Origin: Chara braunii
Lineage: Eukaryota; Streptophyta; Charophyceae; Charales; Characeae
Direction of reading: 5' to 3'
Length of the DNA: 36,607 nt
NCBI GenBank assembly: GCA_003427395.1
Contig: BFEA01000294.1
Location: forward strand, 278,223-314,829
The notes under the pieces: generated by a model
The model's input: only the letters and a program-made list of their open reading frames with translations
What the model was told of the DNA's origin: nothing
Database searches by the model: none
Part shown: one piece after another, positions 19,419-28,619 of the stretch
Numbering within the stretch: position 1 is the first letter of the stretch
Layout: each line of letters starts with the position of its first letter
Made by a program: the position numbers and the translations under genes

Positions 19419-20494
19419 GCAGCCCTCCTGTCTCCCCATCGCGAAGTCCAGTTGCCAATGGTGTTCAGGCGCGCTCTCTCTCGCTCACCTGCCCTCTTGG
19501 CCCCTGGTTAGCTTACCCCTGTGAGTCCCTGACTCGATCTGCTTCCCTTCGCGTCAATCCCTATTTGTAGCTCGAACGTCCACCCCTCCTCTTTTGGCAA
19601 GGGCTTTCCCATCCCGCAAACGGAGATCCATCCGACAGGGAGTAGGCATCTGAGCTCGCCTCCTATCCCAATACATTCTCGCCTTACTTCGCATGCGAGT
19701 CCAAAAGCGCTATCTTTCGCCGTTGCTTCTCGGTTGCCCCCGTCTATCTCGTAGCTCCCCCTCCGCCCTTTGCATCCTCGTTCTCAATCATTCAGTTGAA
19801 TTTGCTTCGGTGCCTCCTTCGTTCGCCGGTCCACCCAGAGTCCACACTCTTCCTCAGTCCTTCCTCCGACGTTCGGAGCTAGCAGTAGGGACCCGGGCGT
19901 TGTGACTTGAGGGTCCCACCAGCTTCTTCGAGCTAGCCACCTCTCTTGGTTTTTGCGATGACTGTCCTGCCAGCCGCGGCAAAACTCGGATCATGATTCG
20001 TGCGGCGTCGGTCCAATCACCAGTCACCGGCGATTCGCTCGCTCCAACCCCCGTCGATGGTGCCCCTCCTGACGCGCACATATTCGCTTCCCACAGGGTT
20101 GCCCGTTGATCGTGCGCTCTTAAGGGACATCTCCACGCGTCGTGGTGGCACATTGGTAGGTAATACTAGTAATGCAAGCAACCTCAGACCCCCGCGCCAC
20201 GCGTTTCTTAGTAGCTCGGCTCCTTGTTGACCACTCCGTCCTGGTATTTGGAAAAAGGCCCCGGATACTCCGACTTCCGTTGTCTGTGCGGCCCTGCTTT
20301 CGCCTTGCGTCGACGGGCCCCATGGAGCTTTCACCAATATTAGTACAAGGGAAAAAAAAAAAACAGCATCCCCCAAATATCCTCCAATCATCATGCACTC
20401 AATCAAAAAAAAACACGAGATCAAACAGAAGGCAAACAAAAAAACATTTTTTGTCTTAAAAGGGACCTTTTGGCTGGTAGCCAGCCGCCCGACA
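19419..20494. other. Right part of the insert, no gene seen
   Basis: Mixed C/T-rich sequence turning A-rich at 20350-20460, with A runs at 20351-20362 and 20405-20413. No direct copy of the left end is seen. The A-rich stretch could be a polyadenylation region or a decayed poly(A). Confidence 0.4.
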
Positions 20495-20498
20495 CCGG
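20495..20498. repeat. Right target-site duplication CCGG
   Basis: Second copy of the 4-bp duplication, directly after CGACA. The RT frame resumes here with KTDKISQWPTLL. Confidence 0.8.
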
Positions 20499-21070
20499 CG
20501 AAGACCGATAAGATATCTCAGTGGCCAACGCTTTTGCGCAAGACAACAAAGGTAAGAACATTCTTGGGTGTGGTCGACTTTTGGAGGATTTTTATTAAAA
20601 ATTTTGCCAAAATTGTTGAGCCCATCCGCGCCATGATCAGAGAGGAAGAAATCATGGATTGGACCGAGGAGCGAGAGGCGGTCGTCCAAACCCTCAAGGA
20701 CATACTGACATAGGAACATGTCACCTTGGCGGCGCCCTGTTTTAACGACGAAGTTGGATGACCGTTTATTCTCGATACGGACGGGGGACCCTTGGTCGTA
20801 GGAGGCGTTCTGATACAGAAAGACGAGGAAGGGAAAAAAAGGTCGATTAGGTTCGAAAGTTGAACCTTCCAAGCCTTCCTATTTAGGAGGCGTTTTATCC
20901 TACGGATCGATTCGACCAATGTCGCGGACGCTTTAAAGAATTATAAGCCTATAGATCCGACGGTGGGGAGATGGGTAGGCTTCATCTGGCAGTTTGATTA
21001 CAAAATCAAATGAATTGCTGGACTCGGAAACAAGGTCGATGGGCTAAGTCGGATCTGCATCACACCCGAA
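20499..21070 (+). pseudogene. Family-2 RT thumb and RNase H (broken, with deletion)
   Basis: Continuation of the RT cut at 15351. It reads ISQWPTLLRKTTKVRTFLG, FWRIFIKNFAKIVEPIRAMI and WTEEREAVVQTLKDIL, the connection region. A stop (20711-20713) precedes VTLAAPCFNDEVG, another stop, and PFILDTDGGPLVVGGVLIQK, the first RNase H motif with Asp in TDGG. After IRFES and a stop, the sequence reaches RRRFILRID in only a few residues. The minus-strand copy has more than 30 residues at this place, including the Glu-bearing helix. That segment, needed for RNase H catalysis, is therefore deleted. NVADALKNYKPIDPTVGRW and DGLSRI finish the domain. Confidence 0.85.
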
Positions 21071-22754
21071 GGAGTGGAGGATGCGGAACCTATCGACTCG
21101 TTCCTTGAATACGAAGGAGGAACCCTTGCGGTTGATAACGAAATAATGAGCGATCGATGCGCGTCGGGAGAACTGTTGATTCAAACTTTGGAGAAAGAGG
21201 CACCTGTCGTAGTTGCGAAACTTAGGGAAGGGTCAGTCACCACACAAGGACGCAGAAAGGAGAAGGATTCGTGGGGAGCGATAGTAGGTCCGAGAGAGGA
21301 ATTGATAGCAATGGATGTCGAGGGAGGTCGGGAAGCCGTGATGAGTTTAGTAGAGGCTTGGGAGCGAAAAGAGTTGCAGCTAATGGTAAACCAGATGGAG
21401 GAGAAGTAGGGTGAGGATCAGGAAGGAAATAAGTTTTTCTATGTTCAGATGTATGAAGGGATCTTTCGAGAAATCGGATTGCTGCTGGCAGGGAAAAAGC
21501 AGCCCGTGGAGGTCAGCCTTAAGTCAAGGGAGGAGGTCGGAAGATACGTCCTAAGGAACGGTCATCTGTTTAGGAGGGAGGAAGGCGTTACGCCAAGGAG
21601 ACTCGTATGTGGGAGGTCTAGGCAGCTGGACGTAATCCAAGTAATGCACGATGGACTAGCAGGGGGGCATCGATCGTCCAAAAGGACCCTTGTAAAGATA
21701 ACGCCTCTTTATTATTGGCCACGCATAACAGGTATGGTGGCCACATACTGTCAAACCTATCTGATATGCCAGAAACGGAGCTCGGCCCGCGTCTTTGAAC
21801 CGCTTAGACCAACACGGGTGCTAGGGCCGGTACATTTGGTTCATCTTGACCTTGCGGTTATGCCTGTATCAACGGACGGACACAGGAATATTCTGGATGC
21901 ACAGGACAACTTGAGTGGGTTCGTGGAGGCGGTCGCCCTCAAGAAAAAGACGGGGAAAGGTGTAGCAAATTGGATAGAGAATTTCTGCTTGAGGCATCCC
22001 TTCATCAAAAGGTTGATAGCAGACAATTGAACGGAATTTGTAAACCAAAAAGTGTTGGAAATACTTAAAAGGCTCTGCATACCTATCAAGCTCATCGAGT
22101 TGTATCACCCTGAGGCAAATGCACCTGTGGAAAGGGGGCATCGGACCTTAAAGAACACAATTGCGAAACTCACGGCGGACGATCTTGGGAGTTGGCCTAG
22201 ACACCTTCACAGGTTGTCTTTTCGGCGAACATGACACCTAAGAGGACAACGGGATATATCCCAGCGGAACTCTGGTACGAAAGAGATATCGATTTCCCCG
22301 TCGAAGCCTTGATACCTACCTGAAACAAGTTAGATAACAATCCGCACATGACCACGGAAGAGCTAATTGAGGCACGATGTTAACAGGTCATTAGAAACGA
22401 GGAGGCCATGAAATATATTGTTAATCGGGTACTGGACAGTAGGATGAGGGACAAAGCAAGATGGGATCAGGTTAAGAATATCCGAAAGGAGCCACTTCAG
22501 GTGGGGGAAATGGTATTGGTAAGAAACTCATCACTAGAAAACACATGGTCTGGGCAACTGGGAGGAGGTTCAAAAGCCCCTACCGGGTCGCCAAGCGTGT
22601 GGGACTGAACACCTTTGAATTGAAAGATCTGGATGAAACAAGATTGAAAGGACCCTTCCCAAGGCAACGACTGGTCAGGTTTCTAAGTCGGGACCCAGTG
22701 GAACAATGGCTTCAGGAGGCCCAGGATAAGGAAAGTGAGGAGTCTACAAACTGA
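21071..22754 (+). pseudogene. Family-2 integrase with zinc finger and C-terminal domain (broken)
   Basis: Begins with a long acidic linker (DAEPIDSFLEYEGGTLAVDN, IAMDVEGGREAVMSLVEAW), a TAG stop (21407-21409), then MYEGIFREIGLLLAGKKQPV. The HHCC finger has HDGLAGGHRSSKR and QTYLICQKR, where a Tyr codon (21758-21760) replaces the first Cys of the pair. The core keeps all three catalytic residues: Asp 21848-21850 (HLDLAV), Asp 22022-22024 (IADN) and Glu 22130-22132 (APVERGHRTLKN). A TGA at 22028-22030 follows the second. The frame shifts at about 22200 and again near 22560. The C-terminal part reads DKARWDQVKNIRKEPLQVGE, then VAKRVGLNTFELKDLD and RLVRFLSRDPVEQWL, ending at about 22754. Confidence 0.9.
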
Positions 22755-23420
22755 GAGTTGGCGGCAGCCTTACCCACACTATGTTTTGTCTTTGACTACG
22801 TCTGTGGGGCTTTCGTTTTTGGGGAGGGGGCAATGGCTTGGGTTGAGTGAAAACGGAAAGCGAGATGCCTTGGGGCCTTTGTGCCATTGGTTTTGTGTGT
22901 GTAAGGGATGGTTGGTAGTGGGAAAGGCTGTCTGAAGCATTGTACCATAGTTTTTGTGGGGATAGTAGAGTCATTGCAATTGCGGCATCTGTATGGAGGG
23001 GCGATGTATAATATGGCTTTGTACGAGGGATACGGGGAGCACGCTGGGGGAAAAAATGTATCTCCTACCAAACTGGGGGAATGTGTGTATGAGGGTCTCG
23101 ACGGATGTTGTTTTGTTATACATGATCAGGGAAGAAGCCTTAAGAAAGCGAGAATGAAATTCGGCAACGAGAACGGCAGCAATGTGATCAACAGGTCCAG
23201 CGAGCGGGAAGGAGCGGGACCAAGTGGGGAGCGGAGGACTATAAAGAGAAAATTGTATGTAGGGTACCTGTCCAAACAAGTAGTGGGCATAGGGGCGAGA
23301 AAACATGTGTGTAGAGGGCCTTCGCCTCTCAGAAAGGGAGAAGGAATATATATCTCATCAGGGAGTAAGAGTGAGGAAGAGAGAGCAAGTATGGGAGAAA
23401 GGGGCGGATTGGGAGAAGAA
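22755..23420 (+). other. Region downstream of family-2 pol: possible polypurine tract and an unassigned open frame
   Basis: A purine run GGGGAGGGGG at 22821-22830, followed by CAATGG, could be the polypurine tract of the plus-strand element, with a 3' LTR after it. No LTR end was found. The open frame 22908-23429 (173 codons) has no motif I recognise. It is basic and glycine-rich (KGCLKHCTIVFVGIVESLQL, RRTIKRKLYVGYLSKQVVG) and may be chance. Other frames across the same stretch are open too, which argues against coding. Confidence 0.35.
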
Positions 23421-24121
23421 AGGGCCTAGACTTTTGCCGAGAAGGAGGCCGAGGGGTGTAAACAGCATGAGCAATGGTGCAAGGAGGGCGACGAAAGACA
23501 AGATATAAATGACAAGTGTGAAAAAAGGGAAAAAAAAAAAGAGGGTCTGCATGACGAACGAAGCGGTCACGGCAGTTGTGAGAGAGGGTACGCGGACTTT
23601 GGGGAAGGATATGAGAGAGGGTACGCAGACTTTGGGGAAGGATATGAAAGGAGAACGGACATACCTTACAACTTAAATCTGAAAAACTTTACTGGTGAGT
23701 TCAACCCCATACGAAGGGAAGAGGATGAGAACAATAGGAAGAAGTGCAGGAGGTCATTGAAATCAGTAGTAGGGATGAAAATGATGAGATCTCGAGACCC
23801 AGAGAAAAAAGGCGACCTTCTACAAACATGCCACATGAGGGAATCATCAAGTGGGAAGATGAGTTTGGACCGACGCCTAACCATTGGTTTAAAGAATATG
23901 TTAGCATAATCAAGCACGAACGGATTATCAAGATCAAGGAATTGATGGAGGCAGAAGTGACGGTCACGCCTTTGAACTTTTACAATGAAAGGAAGTTGCG
24001 GGGAATTGCGAAGAGAAAGAGGAAAATCCTGGCCTCTGGCCTGGGAGTCAAAGCGTCAGCAGGAAGACAGGATGAGCAAGGGACCAAGCGAGATAGGACA
24101 AATGACGACGAGAGAGACTAG
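23421..24121 (+). pseudogene. Unidentified charged protein region with an 11-residue repeat (frameshifted)
   Basis: I do not recognise it. One frame reads EGCKQHEQWCKEGDERQD and CEKREKKKEGLHDERSGHG, then GYADFGEGYER twice, then TDIPYNLNLKNFTGEFNPI. Near 23740 the sense continues in another frame: QEVIEISSRDENDEISRPRE, PHEGIIKWEDEFGPTPNHWF and KEYVSIIKHERIIKIKELME, then LNFYNERKLRGIAKRKRK, ending at 24119-24121. The text is rich in Glu, Lys and Arg, has one clear motif-like stretch (WEDEFGPTPNHWFKEY), and looks protein-like across the frame change. That suggests a once-coding region damaged by one indel. It could be a gag-like or captured host fragment. Confidence 0.4.
23581..23646 (+). repeat. 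33-bp tandem duplication (11 codons x 2)
   Basis: Units 23581-23613 and 23614-23646 differ at one base (GCG/GCA). The unit length is a multiple of three, and in one frame both units encode GYADFGEGYER. Confidence 0.92.
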
Positions 24122-24825
24122 ACGTTATGAGCATTGTGCAAAACTGATGCTTTTTCATTTGCAATATTGAAGTGACAAAATTTGGATAGTATGAGTAAGT
24201 GTATTTGGAATGAGCGGTACAAGAACTAGCCAGAACTATGTCACAATGAGTTAGAAAACAGTAGTTGGAAGCTACTTCTTGGATGAGCTACCTTCGAAAA
24301 ATTGTGTACAAAACAATGACAAGGGGGTATGGGGATGAGACTGGTTGGCATGGTTGTATTGTGAGCTTTCGATGAACCAGAGATTGCACCTTTGGAAAGA
24401 AAACTATGAATTTGGATTGACGAGCAAAGCAAGGCATTGAGTGTCGGTCGAGTACAAGAGAGGTTAGTGAACCTATGGGTAAAGAGGCGTGAGAACCCCT
24501 CTTTCCTGGGAGCCTAATCCGACTGAGTCATGAATGAACCAAAACTAGCAGGAAGCATGAGAGGTCAGAAAAAGTGAAAACAGAAAGGATGTCCTTACCC
24601 CTTCGCTATGGCCGGGTGGACTAAGTGTTGCTTGAGGTTCCAAGCCTCAACTCAAGCACTAGACACTAAACCGGGTGTATGCATGAGGAACAACAAATGA
24701 TATTGAGAAAGGATAAGAGATATCGCGCACAGGAAACTGTAAAAGATGGCCACCTTCTAACCCCTAAGACAAAGATGGGATCCGTGTCCCCCAGGCCCAG
24801 CCCCTCGGGCGCTAACATTGAAATG
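24122..24825. other. No gene recognised
   Basis: AT- and purine-rich sequence. One hairpin (TGCTTGAG at 24629-24636 pairing with CTCAAGCA at 24651-24658) follows a stretch resembling a tRNA A-box (TGGCCGGGTGGACTAAG, 24609-24625). The spacing is wrong for a tRNA gene. Confidence 0.4.
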
Positions 24826-24975
24826 GATAAGGACGACCCTAACAAGGTCGTTCAATTGAAATAAATAAGGACGACCCTAACAAGGCCGTTCGATTGGAAT
24901 GGATAAAAATGACCCTGATAACGTTGTTCGACCGGAAATGAAAAAAATGGCCCCTGATAAGGGTCATTTTGAGAA
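24826..24975. repeat. 38-bp tandem repeat, about 3.5 units
   Basis: GATAAGGACGACCCTAACAA-type units start at 24826, 24864, 24902 and 24940. They diverge progressively rightwards. Confidence 0.85.
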
Positions 24976-26084
24976 TTGTTACTAGGGCCCCTTTGCATGG
25001 CTGAGTGAGATGGATTGAGAGTGAAATACCCGGAGTTTGCATTGGGAATTGCTTGAGGATTGAAAATTGCATTTGCATATCAGAGGGCTCTAGGCGGACT
25101 GAAAAAGACATGGACATACCATTGAAATGATTTTTATTTTCTTCTAGTCTCAGGCCTCAGCAGGAAGGGGATACCGGTGCATGCACTGCGACCCCATGAC
25201 CTCTATCCTTCAAGGAAAAAGTCTCAGCGTGACCTGTTCCGCAGAAGGGAGGATAGGGGTTAAAGGATCAAGACATCCTTCTCTTTGATTGGTGCGAACC
25301 GTCCGGAACTAACTCCAACAACTTGCTTTAGTCGGGGAGTTCAAACTACGCATCATGTTGGGAGCCTAAACGTCAAGGGTGTGAAACCAAATGGGTGAGG
25401 TACCATTCTTTTGCTAGTCTCATTTGCTCTCCTCAACCACACGCCATACCGTAGAAGTGCGGCGTGACCGCTTGGGATGGACCAAGGCTGCTCGCATTAA
25501 GTTGAGCGGCACTGTTCAAAGGGAGGAGTCAGGCGATGTACCGGGTGGAGTCCACGTCCACCACAGGGCATTGACACCACCCTGCCAAATCATTACAAAC
25601 GTTCTGGGACTAACCGTGAGGTCTTCGTAACTGCACTCGCAGACTAATAGAGAGCCTCAACTCTCTTGAAAGGAAGTTGCCGGATCCAAAAAAATACCAC
25701 TCGGGAGGAACGGTTCGCGAGAGATGCCTTTATAGCAAGACGAGGTCCTGGAGGTTTTGGACTGGACCTACCTGCCAGATGTGAGGTGGTACCTCCGTGA
25801 TGACGCCTGTCTTGTACTCGCATAAGGTCGGACCAAGTAGAAGGATTAGGTGTTATCTGCCGAGGAAGGACAAATCACCCTTCCTTCTAGGAGTAGGTGG
25901 GCCGTTGTTCTTGACTCAGTTGGTGGATCAAGGTTCCGTACCTCTGAGTGAGAACGAGTCGTGCGATAGGGACATCGCATTTTAAGTGGGGGGAAGGCGT
26001 GCCCATCTACCGATGAAAAAACGTGCAATAAAAAGAATTGCGGTCAAAAGGATAACGTTACCATGAGTTCGGAAGAGATTGCAT
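24976..26084. other. No gene recognised; possible polypurine tract at 25986-25997
   Basis: Mixed-composition unique sequence with only short open frames. The run GTGGGGGGAAGG at 25986-25997 resembles a polypurine tract and is close in form to the one at 27891-27900, but the bases after it (CGTGCCC) do not give a clear LTR start. Confidence 0.35.
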
Positions 26085-26725
26085 AATTGATTGTGCTTGG
26101 ACTTGAAAAAGGTCTGATAAGATATACATAAGAGAAATGCATGTAACGTTGACTTTGCTTGGCTTGAGAAAGGTCTGGCAAGATGTTCAGAAGAGAAAGA
26201 CATATAAAATTGACTTTGCTTGGGCTTAGACCTGGCAAGATGTCCAGAAGAGAAATGCATGAAAAATTGACTTTGCTTGGGCTTGAGAAAGGCCTGGTAA
26301 GATGTTCATAAGAGAAAGGCATGTAAAATTGACTTTGCTTGGGCTTGAGAAATGCCTGGCAAGATGTCCAGAAGACAAAGGCATGTAAAATTGACTTTGT
26401 TTGGGCTTGAGAAAGGCCTGGAGGGATGTCCAGAAGAAATTTGCATGTAAAATTGACTTTGCTTGGGCTTGAGAAAGGTCTGGTAAGATGTCCAGAAGAG
26501 AAATGTTGTAAAATTAATTGAGCTTGGGTTTGAGAAAGGTCTGGCAATACGTCAAGAAGAGAAATACATGTAAAAATTGATTGAGCTTGGGTTTGAGAAA
26601 GGTCTGGCAAAACGTCAAAAGAAAGATGCATGTGAAATTGATAGAGCTAAGACTTGAGAAAAGCCTGACAAAATGACCAGAAAGGAATGCGTGAGCATGA
26701 AATCGAGAAAAGGGTGGTAGGAAGC
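26085..26725. repeat. Minisatellite, unit about 61 bp, about ten units
   Basis: The core GACTTTGCTTGGGCTTGAG, followed by AAAGGCCTGGCAAGATGTCC and AGAAGAGAAATGCATGTAAA, recurs every 59-62 bp (for example 26151, 26211, 26270, 26332, 26393, 26454). The last units diverge. The long minus-strand open frames here (26044-26631, 26514-26822) are products of this repeat, not genes. Confidence 0.9.
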
Positions 26726-26821
26726 ATGGATGACATGGACCAGAAAGCCGATTAGAAGAAGTGTGGAGGGCGACAAATGTCGAAAAGAGGACATGATCGA
26801 TACAAAACGAAAGGCAGATCA

Positions 26822-26829
26822 TTCAAGGG
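26822..26829. repeat. Left 8-bp target duplication of the MITE
   Basis: TTCAAGGG here matches TTCGAGGG at 27336-27343 in 7 of 8 positions. Confidence 0.65.
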
Positions 26830-27335
26830 CTATGAATCCCCCGCGGCCCCGGTCATCGAGGGCACGACCGCGGATTGTGGTCTCGACCGCGGTCCACGGT
26901 CACGAAAAAAAAAAAAAAAAAAAAAATCAGAAAAATCTGACAAAAATATATATTATGCCAAAAAATAAACTAAACCACTTTTGCCTTGGGGTTATATCAA
27001 AAATCGTTACCAAATTTGATATAAAAAACAAAACAAATCCTTTATTTTTCTTACTAAAAGAATAAAGCAAAGAACTTTTGCATGAGGGATTTCTGTTTTT
27101 CATTTTTTTTTTAAATCCAAAACGAAGTCAAAAAATAAAACTAAAAATATACGCTTGTAGAGCGCAAAAAAACCTACAACCCCATATTTTTTGTTTTTTT
27201 TTTGCCTATTATCGTAGGAATTAAAAATGTCGAGGTTTTTCGACCGCGGCCCTCGCCCGCAGCCGACCTCAGCGGTCGGGATCCCGACCGCAGGCCGAGA
27301 TTGACCCCGCGGTCATGACCACGGGGGATTCATAG
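26830..27335. mobile_element. 506-bp MITE, hAT-like by target duplication
   Basis: The left end CTATGAATCCCCCG is repeated in inverted orientation at the right end, 14 bp perfect and 16 of 17 overall. An 8-bp direct repeat flanks the element. Both subterminal regions carry several GACCGCGG-type motifs (near 26867, 26887, 27241 and 27308), pointing inward from each end. The interior is AT-rich with a run of A (about 26905-26926) and no transposase. An 8-bp duplication is typical of hAT elements (also of P elements), and subterminal repeats bind hAT transposase. The terminal bases are not the classic CAGGG, so the superfamily is inferred from duplication length. Confidence 0.7.
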
Positions 27336-27343
27336 TTCGAGGG
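27336..27343. repeat. Right 8-bp target duplication of the MITE
   Basis: TTCGAGGG, directly after the right terminal inverted repeat (CATAG at 27331-27335). Confidence 0.65.
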
Positions 27344-27402
27344 CATTACGAATGGCAAGACTCAGGGAAGGAGCATGGGTTGCAAAGGCGAGGAACGAAA
27401 AT

Positions 27403-27690
27403 GCTTGATGTTCTAAGGGCGATGAATGAGAGGAGGGAAGTTGAAAGAAAGCTTGATTACTACAGGTGATGAATGAGACAAAAAAACTTGATGTTCTAAG
27501 AGTGATAAATGAGACGAAATGTCTGATGTACTACGAGTAATGAATGAGTTGAAAGAGAGTTTGATGTTATAAGGGTGATGAATGAGACAAAAGGGCTTGA
27601 TGTTCTAAGGGTGATGAATGAGACGAAAGGTGCCAAAAAATAGTTTGATGTTCTAAGGGTGATGAATGAGACGAGATAAGTCTAAAGGAA
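27403..27690. repeat. Diverged minisatellite, about seven units
   Basis: The core TTGATGTTCTAAGGGTGATG followed by AATGAGACGA recurs at irregular spacing of about 37-60 bp, with the units ending in variable A/G-rich linkers. Confidence 0.85.
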
Positions 27691-27890
27691 CTCTCAAAAA
27701 AAGAACTTGACACTCCCTCCCCGCCCAAAAGAGCGGAAGCTAGAAGAGATCTTGGAAGAGAAACAAGGAAAAGACAAAAAGGACCTTGACAAACTAACTA
27801 CCCATCACATCTCACCCCCTCTCCTCCGTCTATCTCTCCAGACCCTCCTACTGATAGAAGACTGGTGTTCGATGAGGACATCACGAATGA
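27691..27890 (+). other. Short purine-rich open stretch before a polypurine tract
   Basis: An open frame (27707-27928) reads RPKERKLEEILEEKQGKDKK and later LIEDWCSM, with no known domain. Its position just before the tract at 27891 would suit the end of an element's coding region, but nothing identifies it. Confidence 0.25.
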
Positions 27891-27902
27891 GTGGGGGGAA
27901 TG
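27891..27902 (+). promoter_or_regulatory. Candidate polypurine tract and 3' LTR start
   Basis: GTGGGGGGAA is followed by TGTGTCGGGAC. A G-rich tract ending in AA directly before TG is the usual layout at a 3' LTR. The following bases form an inverted repeat (TGTCGG at 27903-27908 with CCGACA near 27933-27938), containing the smaller hairpin TCGGGAC/GTCCCGA. The TGTCG start resembles the end of the 15352-20494 insert. Confidence 0.4.
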
Positions 27903-28488
27903 TGTCGGGACTGGTGGGTCCCGAATAACGTTCCGACACTTGAGAGACGGTATATAGCCAAGTTGTGCAAAACAGAGAACTCTGGAGAAATGAGATAAGA
28001 AAGAGAGAAAAGACAAAGGACTGGGACGAGACCACCAGGAGGAATGATGCCCTGGACTGAGTGCCACAGGGAGAGAGAATCGGCAACGGCAAGCAAGTAG
28101 TGACAGGACATGGGCGCATAGGGGCATAGCATGGGGCCAGGAGGGCCATTAAAAGTCGGCATGACAAGGACCCAAGGGGTCATTAACTTAGCAAGCGCGA
28201 CACGGTGGATGACAAGAGAATAGGGAAGCCGAGAGATGGACGACTCTAGTGGTCGTGGGACGCTAGAAAATAAGGGGCCAACATGGGGGCCGCCTACGAC
28301 AATTAACGGAAACCACGGCTTGGAGGTCCCACGACCGGAGAAACCGCTGCACACAAGGCTCGAGAAAAGGCAAGGGAAAGGGGTCACCGTAGGGCGGTAG
28401 ATGCCAAAAGAACATGGGACACCTTGAGGAAAGGCATCAGGTATCACGCGAGACTAAGTAAAAATAATGGTATCTGGGATAAAAAAGC

Positions 28489-28566
28489 GTCGGGGACCAC
28501 CGGCGGGACAAAGTGTCGGGGACCACAGGCGGGACAAAGTGTTGGGGACCACCGACGGGACAAGTG
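28489..28566. repeat. 26-bp tandem repeat, three units
   Basis: GTCGGGGACCACCGGCGGGA-type units start at 28489, 28515 and 28541 with few changes. Confidence 0.92.
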
Positions 28567-28619
28567 GAGGGGACATGAGAAGGTCTCAAGAGAAACGGCG
28601 GAGCGGCATGAGGGGAAAA

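Larger units (their letters stand above)
15352..20494. mobile_element. 5143-bp non-coding insertion with LTR-like ends (giant solo LTR or large non-autonomous element)
   Basis: The insert begins TGTCG and ends CGACA, a 5-bp inverted end of the TG...CA type, and is flanked by CCGG on both sides. It splits the RT of the family-2 element: codons before 15351 and after 20499 are consecutive in one protein, so both edges are known to the base. Inside I find no gag, protease, RT or integrase. It holds a 160-bp repeat array, a 138-bp repeat array, pyrimidine-rich DNA and a (CT)n tract. No long direct repeat of the left end is seen near the right end, so it is probably a single LTR left after recombination. 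The 4-bp duplication is one base shorter than usual for Ty3/gypsy. A large retrotransposon derivative is the alternative. Confidence 0.8.

Noticed and set aside
18969-19511. 180-codon open frame in the insert
   Set aside because: It has no domain and runs through C/T-rich DNA open in several frames. The possible intron at 19356 is reported separately.
24601-24670. tRNA-like A-box (TGGCCGGGTGGACTAAG) and B-box-like GGTTCCAAGCC
   Set aside because: The boxes are about 25 bp apart, too close for a tRNA or tRNA-derived SINE, and no acceptor or anticodon stem can be drawn. A simple hairpin explains the symmetry.
26044-26822. Long minus-strand frames with repeated FSSGHL/RPFSSPSKVNF motifs
   Set aside because: They come from the 61-bp minisatellite. 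Different units fall in different frames, so it is not a repeat protein.
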